A model generated the notes under the pieces. It was not told the origin of the DNA, ran no database searches, and worked only from the letters and a program-made list of their open reading frames with translations. The position numbers were made by a program, and so were the translations under genes. DNA of 64,000 nucleotides from CAZLBC01 sp964557575 (lineage in GTDB: Bacteria; Planctomycetota; Phycisphaerae; SM23-33). Location of the stretch: assembly GCA_964557575.1 (NCBI GenBank), contig CAZLBC010000016.1, positions 5,810-69,809 of the forward strand, given 5' to 3'. This document shows positions 8,702-16,336 of the stretch, piece by piece (the stretch's first letter is position 1; each line of letters begins with the position of its first letter).

Positions 8702-10837
8702 ATGCCGATCATGCCCCGAGACAAGAAAGAGACGTTTGATGCGCCCGAACTGTTCGTCAATCGCGAGCTCAGTTGGCTCGAATTCAACCGGCGGGTCCTC
8801 CGGCAGGGCTTCAATGAACATCTGCCGGCCCTCGAGCGGTTGAAGTTTTTCGCCATATTCTCCGCGAACCTCGACGAGTTTTTCATGGTCAGGGTCGCGG
8901 GACTGATGCAGCAGCGGGCCGCCGGCGTGCGCCGGAAGGACAAGAGCGGTATGACGCCCCGCCGTCAACTTGGGGAGATCGGACGGATCGCACACGAATT
9001 GGTCCGGGAATGCGACCGGGGTATCCGTGAACTGCTCGACGAACTGCGAGAGAGCGGGTTGTTGATCCTGAAGAGAACCGAGTGGAATCGGGAGCAACGG
9101 GCCTACCTGCGACGGTTGTTCAGAAACGAGATTTTGCCGATTCTCACCCCCATGGGGATGAGCGAACTGTCCCCGAAGCCGCTGATTCCCAGTCTGCAGT
9201 TGAACATGGCGTTCACGCTGGCCGGCGGGGGTGACGCGGATGCGGAGGACGACCGGATCATGGTGGTGCCGGTTCCGGGTCTGTTCGGGCGATTCCTGCC
9301 GCTGCCACCCGGCGAACAGGCCGCGCTGGCGACCGTGGAGGATGTTATCGCCGACAATATCGACCTCCTGTGCCCGGAAGAAACGATTCGTTCCGTTGAT
9401 CTTTTTCGTGTGACGCGTGATGCCGACGTGGAAGTGCAGGAGGACGAGGCGGGAGACCTCCTCGGTTCGATGGAGGAGGCGGTGCTCCAGCGCCGCCGGC
9501 GGGCGGCGGTCAGGCTGGAACTCTCAGCAGGCCCGTCACGAAAGCTGAAAAGCTGGCTGGTCGACGAGCTTGGGCTCTCCCCGGTGGATATCTACCGGAC
9601 GGAGGGGATTATCGATCCCGGTTGCCTGTGGGAAATCGTCGGCCAGCGGGGGTTCGAGGATCTGAAGGTTTCCGAGTGGTCGCCCGCGGAACCCCGTGAT
9701 CTCGCCGGGTTCGATTCCGTGTGGGAGGCCGTCGCCGATCACGACGTGATGCTCTTTCATCCCTACGAGAGTTTCGAGCCGGTCGTCAGGCTTCTGCAGG
9801 AAGCGGCCGACGATCCCGGCGTTCTCGCGATCAAGCAGACGCTGTACCGCACGAGCGGCGATTCGCCGATCATCGCCGCTTTGGAGCGGGCCGCGCGCAA
9901 CGGCAAGGAAGTCACGGTGCTGGTCGAACTCAAGGCCCGGTTCGACGAGGCCCGGAATATACAGTGGGCCCGGCGGCTCGAGGACGCCGGCTGCCACGTC
10001 ATCTACGGCGTGGTGGGGCTGAAGACCCACGCCAAGGCCCTGATGATCGTCCGGCGCGAGGAAAACCTGATCCGGCGCTACGTGCACCTGGGCACCGGCA
10101 ACTACAACGACAAGACCGCCCGGATCTATTCGGATATCGGTATCATGACGTGCGATAACGAGATCGGCAGGGATGTGTCATCCTTTTTCAACCTGCTGAC
10201 GGGGTTGTCGGAATCGGTCGGCTGGTCGCGACTGACCATCGCTCCCACCGGTCTTCGCAAGCGATTCGTCGAACTCATCGACCGGGAGATCAGGGCGTCC
10301 ACGCCCGACCGCCCGGGACTCATCATCGCGAAGGTCAATTCCCTCGAGGATCGGGGAATGTGTACGGCGCTCTACCGCGCCGCGGGGCAGGGGGTCAACG
10401 TGCGTCTCAATGTCCGCGGGATATGCTGCCTGCGGCCGGGGATCGAGGGTGTTTCCGACAACATCGAGGTGATCTCCATACTCGACCGCTTTCTGGAGCA
10501 CGCGCGGATATTCTATTTCAACAACGGCGGCCACCCCGAGGTCTACCTCGGCAGCGCCGACTGGATGGGCAGAAACCTCGATAAGCGGTTGGAGATTCTG
10601 TTCCCGGTGGTATCCGGCACCCTGGTGCAGCGCGTACGCGAGATACTCGACACCTTTATGGCCGACAACGTGCAGGCGTGGGTGATGCAATCCGACGGCA
10701 CCTGGGAGCCGCGGCGCGGCGGCACCGAACGGATACGGGCACAGGAGCTGTTCCACCGCCGTGCGGAGTCCGGGGCCGCCGACTCGCGGCGGGCGAGCGG
10801 TCGTTTCAGGCCGATCACCCATCCCCGCGAGGAGTGA
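8702..10837 (+). CDS. ppk1: Polyphosphate kinase 1
   Basis: A 711-residue protein of normal PPK1 length. The N-terminal domain starts FVNRELSWLEFNRRVL; the C-terminal phospholipase-D-like domains include HPYESFEPVV, IKQTLYRTSGDSPI, and KTHAKALMI, whose His (about residue 443) is the expected autophosphorylated residue, then YVHLGTGNYN. It reversibly transfers the gamma-phosphate of ATP to polyphosphate. GTG at 8699, ATG at 8702 and ATG at 8711 are close alternatives. It is the second gene of a ppx-ppk1 operon and ends just before a REP-like palindrome. Confidence 0.96.
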   Translation: MPIMPRDKKETFDAPELFVNRELSWLEFNRRVLRQGFNEHLPALERLKFFAIFSANLDEFFMVRVAGLMQQRAAGVRRKDKSGMTPRRQLGEIGRIAHELVRECDRGIRELLDELRESGLLILKRTEWNREQRAYLRRLFRNEILPILTPMGMSELSPKPLIPSLQLNMAFTLAGGGDADAEDDRIMVVPVPGLFGRFLPLPPGEQAALATVEDVIADNIDLLCPEETIRSVDLFRVTRDADVEVQEDEAGDLLGSMEEAVLQRRRRAAVRLELSAGPSRKLKSWLVDELGLSPVDIYRTEGIIDPGCLWEIVGQRGFEDLKVSEWSPAEPRDLAGFDSVWEAVADHDVMLFHPYESFEPVVRLLQEAADDPGVLAIKQTLYRTSGDSPIIAALERAARNGKEVTVLVELKARFDEARNIQWARRLEDAGCHVIYGVVGLKTHAKALMIVRREENLIRRYVHLGTGNYNDKTARIYSDIGIMTCDNEIGRDVSSFFNLLTGLSESVGWSRLTIAPTGLRKRFVELIDREIRASTPDRPGLIIAKVNSLEDRGMCTALYRAAGQGVNVRLNVRGICCLRPGIEGVSDNIEVISILDRFLEHARIFYFNNGGHPEVYLGSADWMGRNLDKRLEILFPVVSGTLVQRVREILDTFMADNVQAWVMQSDGTWEPRRGGTERIRAQELFHRRAESGAADSRRASGRFRPITHPREE

Positions 10838-10840
10838 CGG

Positions 10841-10927
10841 GGAAAAGGGGACGGGAGTCTTTTTTGATAACGACATGTCTTGAACAACGTCCTGGTCGGG
10901 CAAAAAAAGACTCCCGTCCCCTTTTCC
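10841..10927. repeat. REP-like long inverted repeat
   Basis: Arms 10841-10866 and 10901-10927 are complementary over about 26 bp except for one extra A/T, and enclose a 34-base loop. Each arm contains GGGGACGGGAGTC. The element begins right after the ppk1 stop. The composition is like palindromes mobilised by RAYT (Y1 transposase) proteins, and it could also act as a terminator; no RAYT gene is in the window. Confidence 0.7.
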
Positions 10928-10930
10928 GTA

Positions 10931-10959
10931 TTTAACCCAATCCGAACGTAATCTTAATC
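10931..10959 (+). promoter_or_regulatory. Pho-box-like array upstream of uppP
   Basis: TTTAACC (10931), CCGAACG (10942) and CTTAATC (10953) follow an 11-bp period with spacers CAAT and TAAT. The array ends about 70 bp before the uppP start. The central unit is weak. Confidence 0.4.
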
Positions 10960-11030
10960 GGATTCGGGTAGATTTTCCGATATATGTATGTGCCGTCCGT
11001 CTGTTGATATGTCCGGAGGAACGTGCCCAT

Positions 11031-11777
11031 ATGGATGAGCTGCTGAGTTCATTGCTTCTTGCCCTGATACAGACCGCAACGGAATTTCTGCCGATATCGT
11101 CATCCGGGCACCTGGCCATCGCGTCGAACATCATCAGCAAACCGGACCTGTTCCTGATTACCGCGCTGCACCTCGCGTCGCTCTTCGCCGTGCTCATATA
11201 CACCAGGAGAGAACTACGGGATATCCTGACATTGAAAACGGAATCCCGGAAGTTGATACTCTTCCTGGTGGTCGCAACGATCCCCGCGGCCCTGGCGGGG
11301 CTCCTGCTGAAGCCCCTGGTCGAGGAACTGCTGACCTCGACCGTGGTGATCGGGATATCATTCCTCTTCACCGGGTGCGTTCTCACGGCGACGCGGTTTG
11401 TGCGGCGGGGAGATTCCGCGGAAGACCTGAACGCGAAAAATTCCCTGATGATCGGACTGTTTCAGGTCCTCGCCCTGCTTCCGGGCATATCCCGGAGCGG
11501 CATGACGATTTCCTCGGGCATGATACTCGGGGTGCCCCGGGAAAAGGCGGCGAAGTTTTCGTTCCTGCTGTTTATACCCCTGTCGTGCGGCGCATTCGTC
11601 CTGGAGACGGGCAACTTCTACATTTCGCTGCCGCTGGTCGTCTCGTTCGTCGTGTGCATGGTTCTCAGCCTGCTGTTCCTCTCCGTCCTGTTTCGGCTGA
11701 TCAGGAACAACCGCTTCTATCTCTTCGGGATATACTGCTTTGTCGCGGGCATCGTGACCCTCGCGACGACGCTGTAG
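11031..11777 (+). CDS. uppP: Undecaprenyl-diphosphatase
   Basis: A 248-residue polytopic membrane protein of the BacA/UppP family. Both signatures are present: TEFLPISSSGHL near the N-terminus and PGISRSGMTISSG in the middle, with six to eight hydrophobic segments. It removes phosphate from C55 undecaprenyl diphosphate on the outer face of the membrane to recycle the lipid carrier for peptidoglycan and glycans. ATG at 11031 is preferred over the upstream in-frame start at 11004, with GGAGG 12 bases before it. The Pho-box-like array upstream suggests induction with the polyphosphate genes, since the enzyme releases phosphate. Confidence 0.93.
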   Translation: MDELLSSLLLALIQTATEFLPISSSGHLAIASNIISKPDLFLITALHLASLFAVLIYTRRELRDILTLKTESRKLILFLVVATIPAALAGLLLKPLVEELLTSTVVIGISFLFTGCVLTATRFVRRGDSAEDLNAKNSLMIGLFQVLALLPGISRSGMTISSGMILGVPREKAAKFSFLLFIPLSCGAFVLETGNFYISLPLVVSFVVCMVLSLLFLSVLFRLIRNNRFYLFGIYCFVAGIVTLATTL

Positions 11778-11801
11778 GGAGCGGTACCCCCGCTCTCGCT
11801 G

Positions 11802-12710
11802 TCAGCCGTTTTTCTTCCAGCGGGTGAACCACTTTTCTATCCGGTTGCAGACCGCCCCCGGCTTTTCGGCGTAGAGCCGCTCCCCCAGTTTCCCGGCGTC
11901 CCCGGCCAACTCATCCCGGCGAACCCGGATTAATTCATCCAGCATTTCGCGATCGTAATCGCTGCCGAACCGATCGGTGTCGGCGGCTATGGCTTCCCGC
12001 AGGACGTCGAGGTCGTGATTATCCCCGAGGTAGTCGGCAAGCTGCTTGAACCGGCTGCAATACTGTTTCATCGTCTTTTCCCATACCGGCGAGAGCAGGT
12101 GGGCGTGGTACCAGTGGTACTTGACCCGCTTGCGCCACTCGTGAAAGTGTTCCGCCGAGGGTTCGTCATAGGCCGCGGCCATCGCGTTCCGCCCCCGCTT
12201 GTAGGTTTTCTTCAGCCCGGGCCGCACGGCGTCGAAGCCCTTTTTCTTCAGCGGCCACGAACCGATCCGGGTTCGCGCGTCCCGCAGACGGGAGGCGGTT
12301 CCGGAGAACAGTTCTTTCACCGAGATGCCCTTTTCGATGAATGCCTCCCGCTTATCTTCCAGGCGCCTCCTCGTCTCCCGGAGCAGGGCCGTCTTGTCTT
12401 TGTCCTCACTGAAACGATCGATCAGCATATCGACCGTTTCGAGGATCGCCCCGGTGTCCCGCAGGAAGGAGAGGTCTCGGGCGATATCCCTGAAAAACGC
12501 GTTTTCCCGTTGATAGGTCTCTTCGATCTCGCCCCGGACGAGGCGCAGGAGGGCCCGCATCTTCTTCATCCGCTTTCTGACCTGGTGGACCAGCTCGTTG
12601 ACGTCCATCTTCTCGTCGCTGAGTTCTCCCAGGCCTTTGTCTATCTGCTCGCGCCCGATCCTCCTGACGGCCGCCGGTATGCTTTCCTTTCTCCTGATCC
12701 GGTAGGCCAT
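11802..12710 (-). CDS. CHAD domain protein
   Basis: A 302-residue all-alpha, highly basic protein. The CHAD pattern is clear: VHQVRKRMKKMRALLRLVR near the N-terminus and FHEWRKRVKYHWYHAHLL in the C-terminal half, followed by LADYLGDNHDLDVLRE. These conserved His/Arg/Lys helices form a basic groove that binds polyphosphate. The start at 12710 lies one base past the stop of the upstream guanylate-kinase-like gene, so translation is coupled. Its position beside ppx-ppk1 fits a polyphosphate-binding or granule-associated role. Confidence 0.9.
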   Translation of the reverse strand: MAYRIRRKESIPAAVRRIGREQIDKGLGELSDEKMDVNELVHQVRKRMKKMRALLRLVRGEIEETYQRENAFFRDIARDLSFLRDTGAILETVDMLIDRFSEDKDKTALLRETRRRLEDKREAFIEKGISVKELFSGTASRLRDARTRIGSWPLKKKGFDAVRPGLKKTYKRGRNAMAAAYDEPSAEHFHEWRKRVKYHWYHAHLLSPVWEKTMKQYCSRFKQLADYLGDNHDLDVLREAIAADTDRFGSDYDREMLDELIRVRRDELAGDAGKLGERLYAEKPGAVCNRIEKWFTRWKKNG

Positions 12711-12711
12711 G

Positions 12712-13482
12712 TCAGTTGTCCCGGTTCGCATGCCCATCGAACAGTTCGCCGCGCCAGGTTTCCGCGCGGGGTGTCTCTTCTCCCCTCAGCAGCGCGACGA
12801 ACGCGCGCAGTGCCCGGCGGGCGTCCCCGAGGGGATGGTAGAAGGCGTCCCAGTTCTCGCTGTCTTCCCCGTCGTGGTTGACCAGCACGTAATCGAACGA
12901 CGGTGCCAGGCGCATCTCGTCGTACGCGCTGTTCGCCCGCGTCTCGATGTCCTCCAGGTCGGCGGCGGACATCTCTCCTTTCTGTCGCCGCGTCCTCCTG
13001 AGCAGCTTTCTGCGCATCATTTCCGTCACCAGCGACGGCAGATCGACGTTTCTTTCGGGATCGGAGAGGTGCCGGATCTCCTCTGAGGACAGGGGTGACA
13101 TGAATATGCTGAGTTTCGGTACGTCCGCCAGTCCCGCGTTATCGAGGATCGCTTTGCCCACGAAGGGATTCCCCTCGTAGAATAGGTCGCCGTTTTGCAA
13201 TCCGTCCTGAAGTTCTTCACGGTCCAGGGCCTGGAGGTCTTCCCGGGCCTCGATGACGACGTACCGGTCATCCCCGCGAAGGGACTCGACCTCATCCCGC
13301 CTGCGGAAGTGGTAGTCGACGCCGTCCTCCTCACCGGGCCGGGGCGCCCTGCTGTTATACAGAACGACCGGGCCGAGTGTCCGCGCCAGGTCGGGGTATA
13401 TTCGCTTCAGGGCCTTTTCCAGTGGACTCTTGCCTACACAGGAAGGCCCCGCGAGCACGATAAGCCTGTTGCTTGCAGCCAT
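12712..13482 (-). CDS. Guanylate-kinase-like P-loop protein
   Basis: A 256-residue protein. The P-loop GPSCVGKS lies at residues 12-19. The substrate region NSRAPRPGEEDGVDYHF matches the guanylate kinase 'tsRaPRpGE..G.dY.F' motif. The rest is about 50 residues longer than canonical Gmk and diverges (for example the RNVDLPSL and RRKLLRRTRRQKGE segments), so GMP may not be its substrate. The start at 13482 follows AGGGAGA, 8 bases upstream, and removes a 45-residue hydrophobic extension with no support. It is coupled to the CHAD gene, pointing to a role with polyphosphate or (p)ppGpp-type nucleotides; this is inference. Confidence 0.75.
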   Translation of the reverse strand: MAASNRLIVLAGPSCVGKSPLEKALKRIYPDLARTLGPVVLYNSRAPRPGEEDGVDYHFRRRDEVESLRGDDRYVVIEAREDLQALDREELQDGLQNGDLFYEGNPFVGKAILDNAGLADVPKLSIFMSPLSSEEIRHLSDPERNVDLPSLVTEMMRRKLLRRTRRQKGEMSAADLEDIETRANSAYDEMRLAPSFDYVLVNHDGEDSENWDAFYHPLGDARRALRAFVALLRGEETPRAETWRGELFDGHANRDN

Positions 13483-13504
13483 GTTTTTTTTCTCCCTGTA
13501 TTCT

Positions 13505-13542
13505 CTTATCATAAGACTTATCATAAGACTATTCGGCCGAAT
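13505..13542 (-). promoter_or_regulatory. Tandem palindromic operator candidate
   Basis: CTTATCATAAG occurs at 13505-13515 and again at 13517-13527; each copy is a perfect palindrome around its central base. A further perfect palindrome, ATTCGGCCGAAT, lies at 13531-13542. They lie 23-60 bp upstream of the guanylate-kinase-like start, where a dimeric repressor could cover the promoter. Confidence 0.45.
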
Positions 13543-13729
13543 AAAGGGACTTATTGGGAAAAAAGCGTATGTTTTCCGGGAGCGGCTGAATTGTATGACG
13601 GGTTCATGCGCCCTCAACCGCCGGTAACAATCTTACTATTTCACGCGTAGCGTGATAGGATGCCCGGCAGCACCTTGTTTCCCGCGGTTCTGCGGCCCGA
13701 TGTCGATTTCTCGATTGGCGGAGAACGAT

Positions 13730-16330
13730 ATGAGATATGTTCCTGTGTGTTGTTTCGGTTGTGCCGTCGTACTGTCTCTTGCTTCCTGCACGCCGCCGGA
13801 AGCAGGGCAGGTGCTCTGGTACAAAAAACCGGCCGCGAGCTGGACCGAGGCCCTCCCCGTCGGCAACGGCCGGCTGGGGGCGATGGTGTTCGGCGGGATC
13901 GATGAAGAGCTGCTGGAACTCAACGAGGATACCCTCTATGCCGGGGCGCCGTCGGCCTGCGGAAAGGCCCGGATACGGGAGCACGTCGACCGGGTATTCG
14001 GCATGATACAGGCCGGCCGCTACGCCGAGGCGGACCGGTTCGTGACCGAACACATGCTGGGCAGAAACCACCAGACCTATACCACCCTCGGAAAACTCCG
14101 GCTGCTGTTTCAGCATCGTGGCGGCGGGGAGGTCGAAGAGTATCGCCGGCAGCTTGACCTGTCGCGCGCCGTGGTCTCCTGCCGGTACCGTAGCGGGGGC
14201 GCCCGGTACAGCCGCGAGGTCTTCGCGACGGCGCCGGACGACGTGATTGTAATCAGGCTGTCCTGCACACGGGCGGCGTCGATTTCCTTTACGGCGTGGT
14301 TCGAGACGCCGCACCGGCACGCGAAGATGGCTCCCGCCGGGGGAGATGGGCTCGCGCTGTCGGCGAAACTCCCGATGCACGCCTGCAACCGGACTATCGG
14401 CCAGATCAGGAACATGGGGGATGCCGGCAAGTATCCGTGGCTGTTCGACGAAGACGGCACACTCCTGGCCGACGCCGGCGACGAGGACCGGGTTGTGTAT
14501 GCCGCCCACCCGCAGGGGCGCGGCATGGACTTCCGGGTCGCCCTTCGCGCCCTGGTCGACGGCGGGCGCGTGTCGTCCGGGGCCGACGGATTGATAGTCA
14601 GTGATGCCGATCGAGTGACCCTGGTGCTCGCCGCAGACAGCACGTTCGCCGGTTTCGACACGCCGCCGGACCGCGGCGGTGTCGACCCCGCCGAGATGTG
14701 TGCCCGGCGCCTGGCACGGGCGGCGAAACTGGGTTATGGGAGGCTCTACCGGCGGCATCGTGACGATTACCGGCGCCTCTACGGGCGGGTCAAACTCGAT
14801 CTCGGGGGAACCGACGGGAAGGAGGTCGACACCGCGAAGGCGATCGACGATTTTGCGACAACGGATGATCCCGATCTCGTCGAGCGGTATTTTCGGTACG
14901 GCCGGTACCTGATGATAGCCTCCAGCCGCCCGGGGACCCAGCCGGCCAACCTCCAGGGGATCTGGAACGACGAGGTTCACGCCCCCTGGAACGGCGGATA
15001 CACCACGAACATCAACGCGGAGATGAACTACTGGCCGGCCGAGGTCGGCAACCTGCCGGAATGCCATCTGCCGCTCCTTAAACTCACGGAGGAGTGCGCG
15101 GTCAACGGACGGATGACGGCGGAGAAAAGCTACGGGTGCCCGGGGTGGGTATGTCACCACAACGTCTCCCTCTGGCGGGTGACCGATCCCATCGACAGGC
15201 AGGCCCGTTTTTCGTTCTGGCCGATGGCCGGCGGATGGCTCTGCCGGCACCTCTGGGAGCACTACGCCAGGGGCGGCGACGAGGACTACCTCCGCCAGCG
15301 CGCCTACCCGCTCATGGCGGACGCCTGCCGGTTTTACCTGGCATGGCTGCGCGAAGACGCGGACGGACACCTGGTGACGCCGATCTCGACATCGCCCGAA
15401 AACCGGTTCAAAACCGACGCGGGGGTAACGGCCGCGGTGAGCATGGCATCGACGATGGATATGTCCATCATCCGGGACCTGTTCGCCAACACGATCGACG
15501 CCGCGCAGATCCTGGACATCGACGAGACGTTCAGGAAACAACTCGAGCACACGATTCCGCGGCTCTACCCGTTCAAGATCGGGCGGCACGGGCAGCTCCA
15601 GGAGTGGTACCGGGACTGGGACCGCACCGACGATCACCACCGCCACCTTTCCGGCCTCTACTGCGTCTACCCGGCGCGGCTGGTAACGCCCGGGGACACG
15701 CCCGCACTTGCCGCCGCTGCGGCGAAATCCCTTCAGATGCGGGGGCCCGGCTCCGTGGGTTTCAGCCGGGCGTGGGCCGCCTGCATCTGGGCGCGGCTCG
15801 GTTTCCCGGAGCGGGCCTACGACCGGATCCGGGCCATGCTTGCCGACGGCAGCAGCCCGAACCTGTTTACGCAGTGTTACGCGGGAAAGCCGCGGCCCTT
15901 CTCTATCGAGGCGAACTTCGGGGGGGCGGCCGCGATCGCCGAGATGCTCCTGCAGAGCCGGCTTTCGGTCGAGGAGGGCGAGGTCACGGGGACGGTGCGG
16001 CTCCTGCCCGCCCTCCCGAAGGCGTGGCCGCAGGGATCGGTTGCCGGCCTGGTCGCCGAGGGCGGATTCGTCGTCGCCATGGACTGGAAGGACGGCGCGC
16101 CGACGAAGGCATCGATACGCTCACGCGTCGGGAACCGGTGCGTCCTGTTCGCGGGTCTGCCGGTGGTCATCAGGAGCGAAGGGCGGGAGATCGAAACCGA
16201 GCGGGCCGGAGGCGGCCTTGCCTTCCCGACCGCGGCCGAAAAAGTGTACGATGTCGTGGTGAAACAAAAGGACGGCAAAAAGAAGAACGCCGAGAAAAAC
16301 AAAAAGAAGAACACCGATAATAAGCAGTAA
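13730..16330 (+). CDS. GH95 alpha-L-fucosidase-like lipoprotein
   Basis: An 866-residue protein with a lipoprotein signal (lipobox LASC, Cys at about residue 20). The GH95 N-terminal beta domain starts LWYKKPAASWTEALPVGNGRLGAMVFGG. The (alpha/alpha)6 barrel contains TTNINAEMNYWPAEVGNLPE with the expected paired Asn, GWVCHHNVSLWRVTDP, and later HRHLSGLYCVYPARL. GH95 enzymes hydrolyse terminal alpha-1,2-fucose or related alpha-galactose by inversion. The start at 13730 is supported by GGAGA 6 bases upstream. The last 25 residues are almost all Lys, Asn, Asp and Glu, which is unusual for this family. It is convergent with the GH141-like gene, only 6 bp apart. Confidence 0.9.
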   Translation: MRYVPVCCFGCAVVLSLASCTPPEAGQVLWYKKPAASWTEALPVGNGRLGAMVFGGIDEELLELNEDTLYAGAPSACGKARIREHVDRVFGMIQAGRYAEADRFVTEHMLGRNHQTYTTLGKLRLLFQHRGGGEVEEYRRQLDLSRAVVSCRYRSGGARYSREVFATAPDDVIVIRLSCTRAASISFTAWFETPHRHAKMAPAGGDGLALSAKLPMHACNRTIGQIRNMGDAGKYPWLFDEDGTLLADAGDEDRVVYAAHPQGRGMDFRVALRALVDGGRVSSGADGLIVSDADRVTLVLAADSTFAGFDTPPDRGGVDPAEMCARRLARAAKLGYGRLYRRHRDDYRRLYGRVKLDLGGTDGKEVDTAKAIDDFATTDDPDLVERYFRYGRYLMIASSRPGTQPANLQGIWNDEVHAPWNGGYTTNINAEMNYWPAEVGNLPECHLPLLKLTEECAVNGRMTAEKSYGCPGWVCHHNVSLWRVTDPIDRQARFSFWPMAGGWLCRHLWEHYARGGDEDYLRQRAYPLMADACRFYLAWLREDADGHLVTPISTSPENRFKTDAGVTAAVSMASTMDMSIIRDLFANTIDAAQILDIDETFRKQLEHTIPRLYPFKIGRHGQLQEWYRDWDRTDDHHRHLSGLYCVYPARLVTPGDTPALAAAAAKSLQMRGPGSVGFSRAWAACIWARLGFPERAYDRIRAMLADGSSPNLFTQCYAGKPRPFSIEANFGGAAAIAEMLLQSRLSVEEGEVTGTVRLLPALPKAWPQGSVAGLVAEGGFVVAMDWKDGAPTKASIRSRVGNRCVLFAGLPVVIRSEGREIETERAGGGLAFPTAAEKVYDVVVKQKDGKKKNAEKNKKKNTDNKQ

Positions 16331-16336
16331 CAAAGG

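Noticed and set aside
11778..11801. Terminator between uppP and the CHAD gene
   Set aside because: Only a short GAGCGG/CCGCTC stem without a T run.
13604..15646. Long minus-strand open frame (680 codons) over the GH95 gene
   Set aside because: It is antisense to a clear GH95 gene, Pro/Arg/Val-rich and without any recognisable motif; a shadow of high-GC third-position bias.
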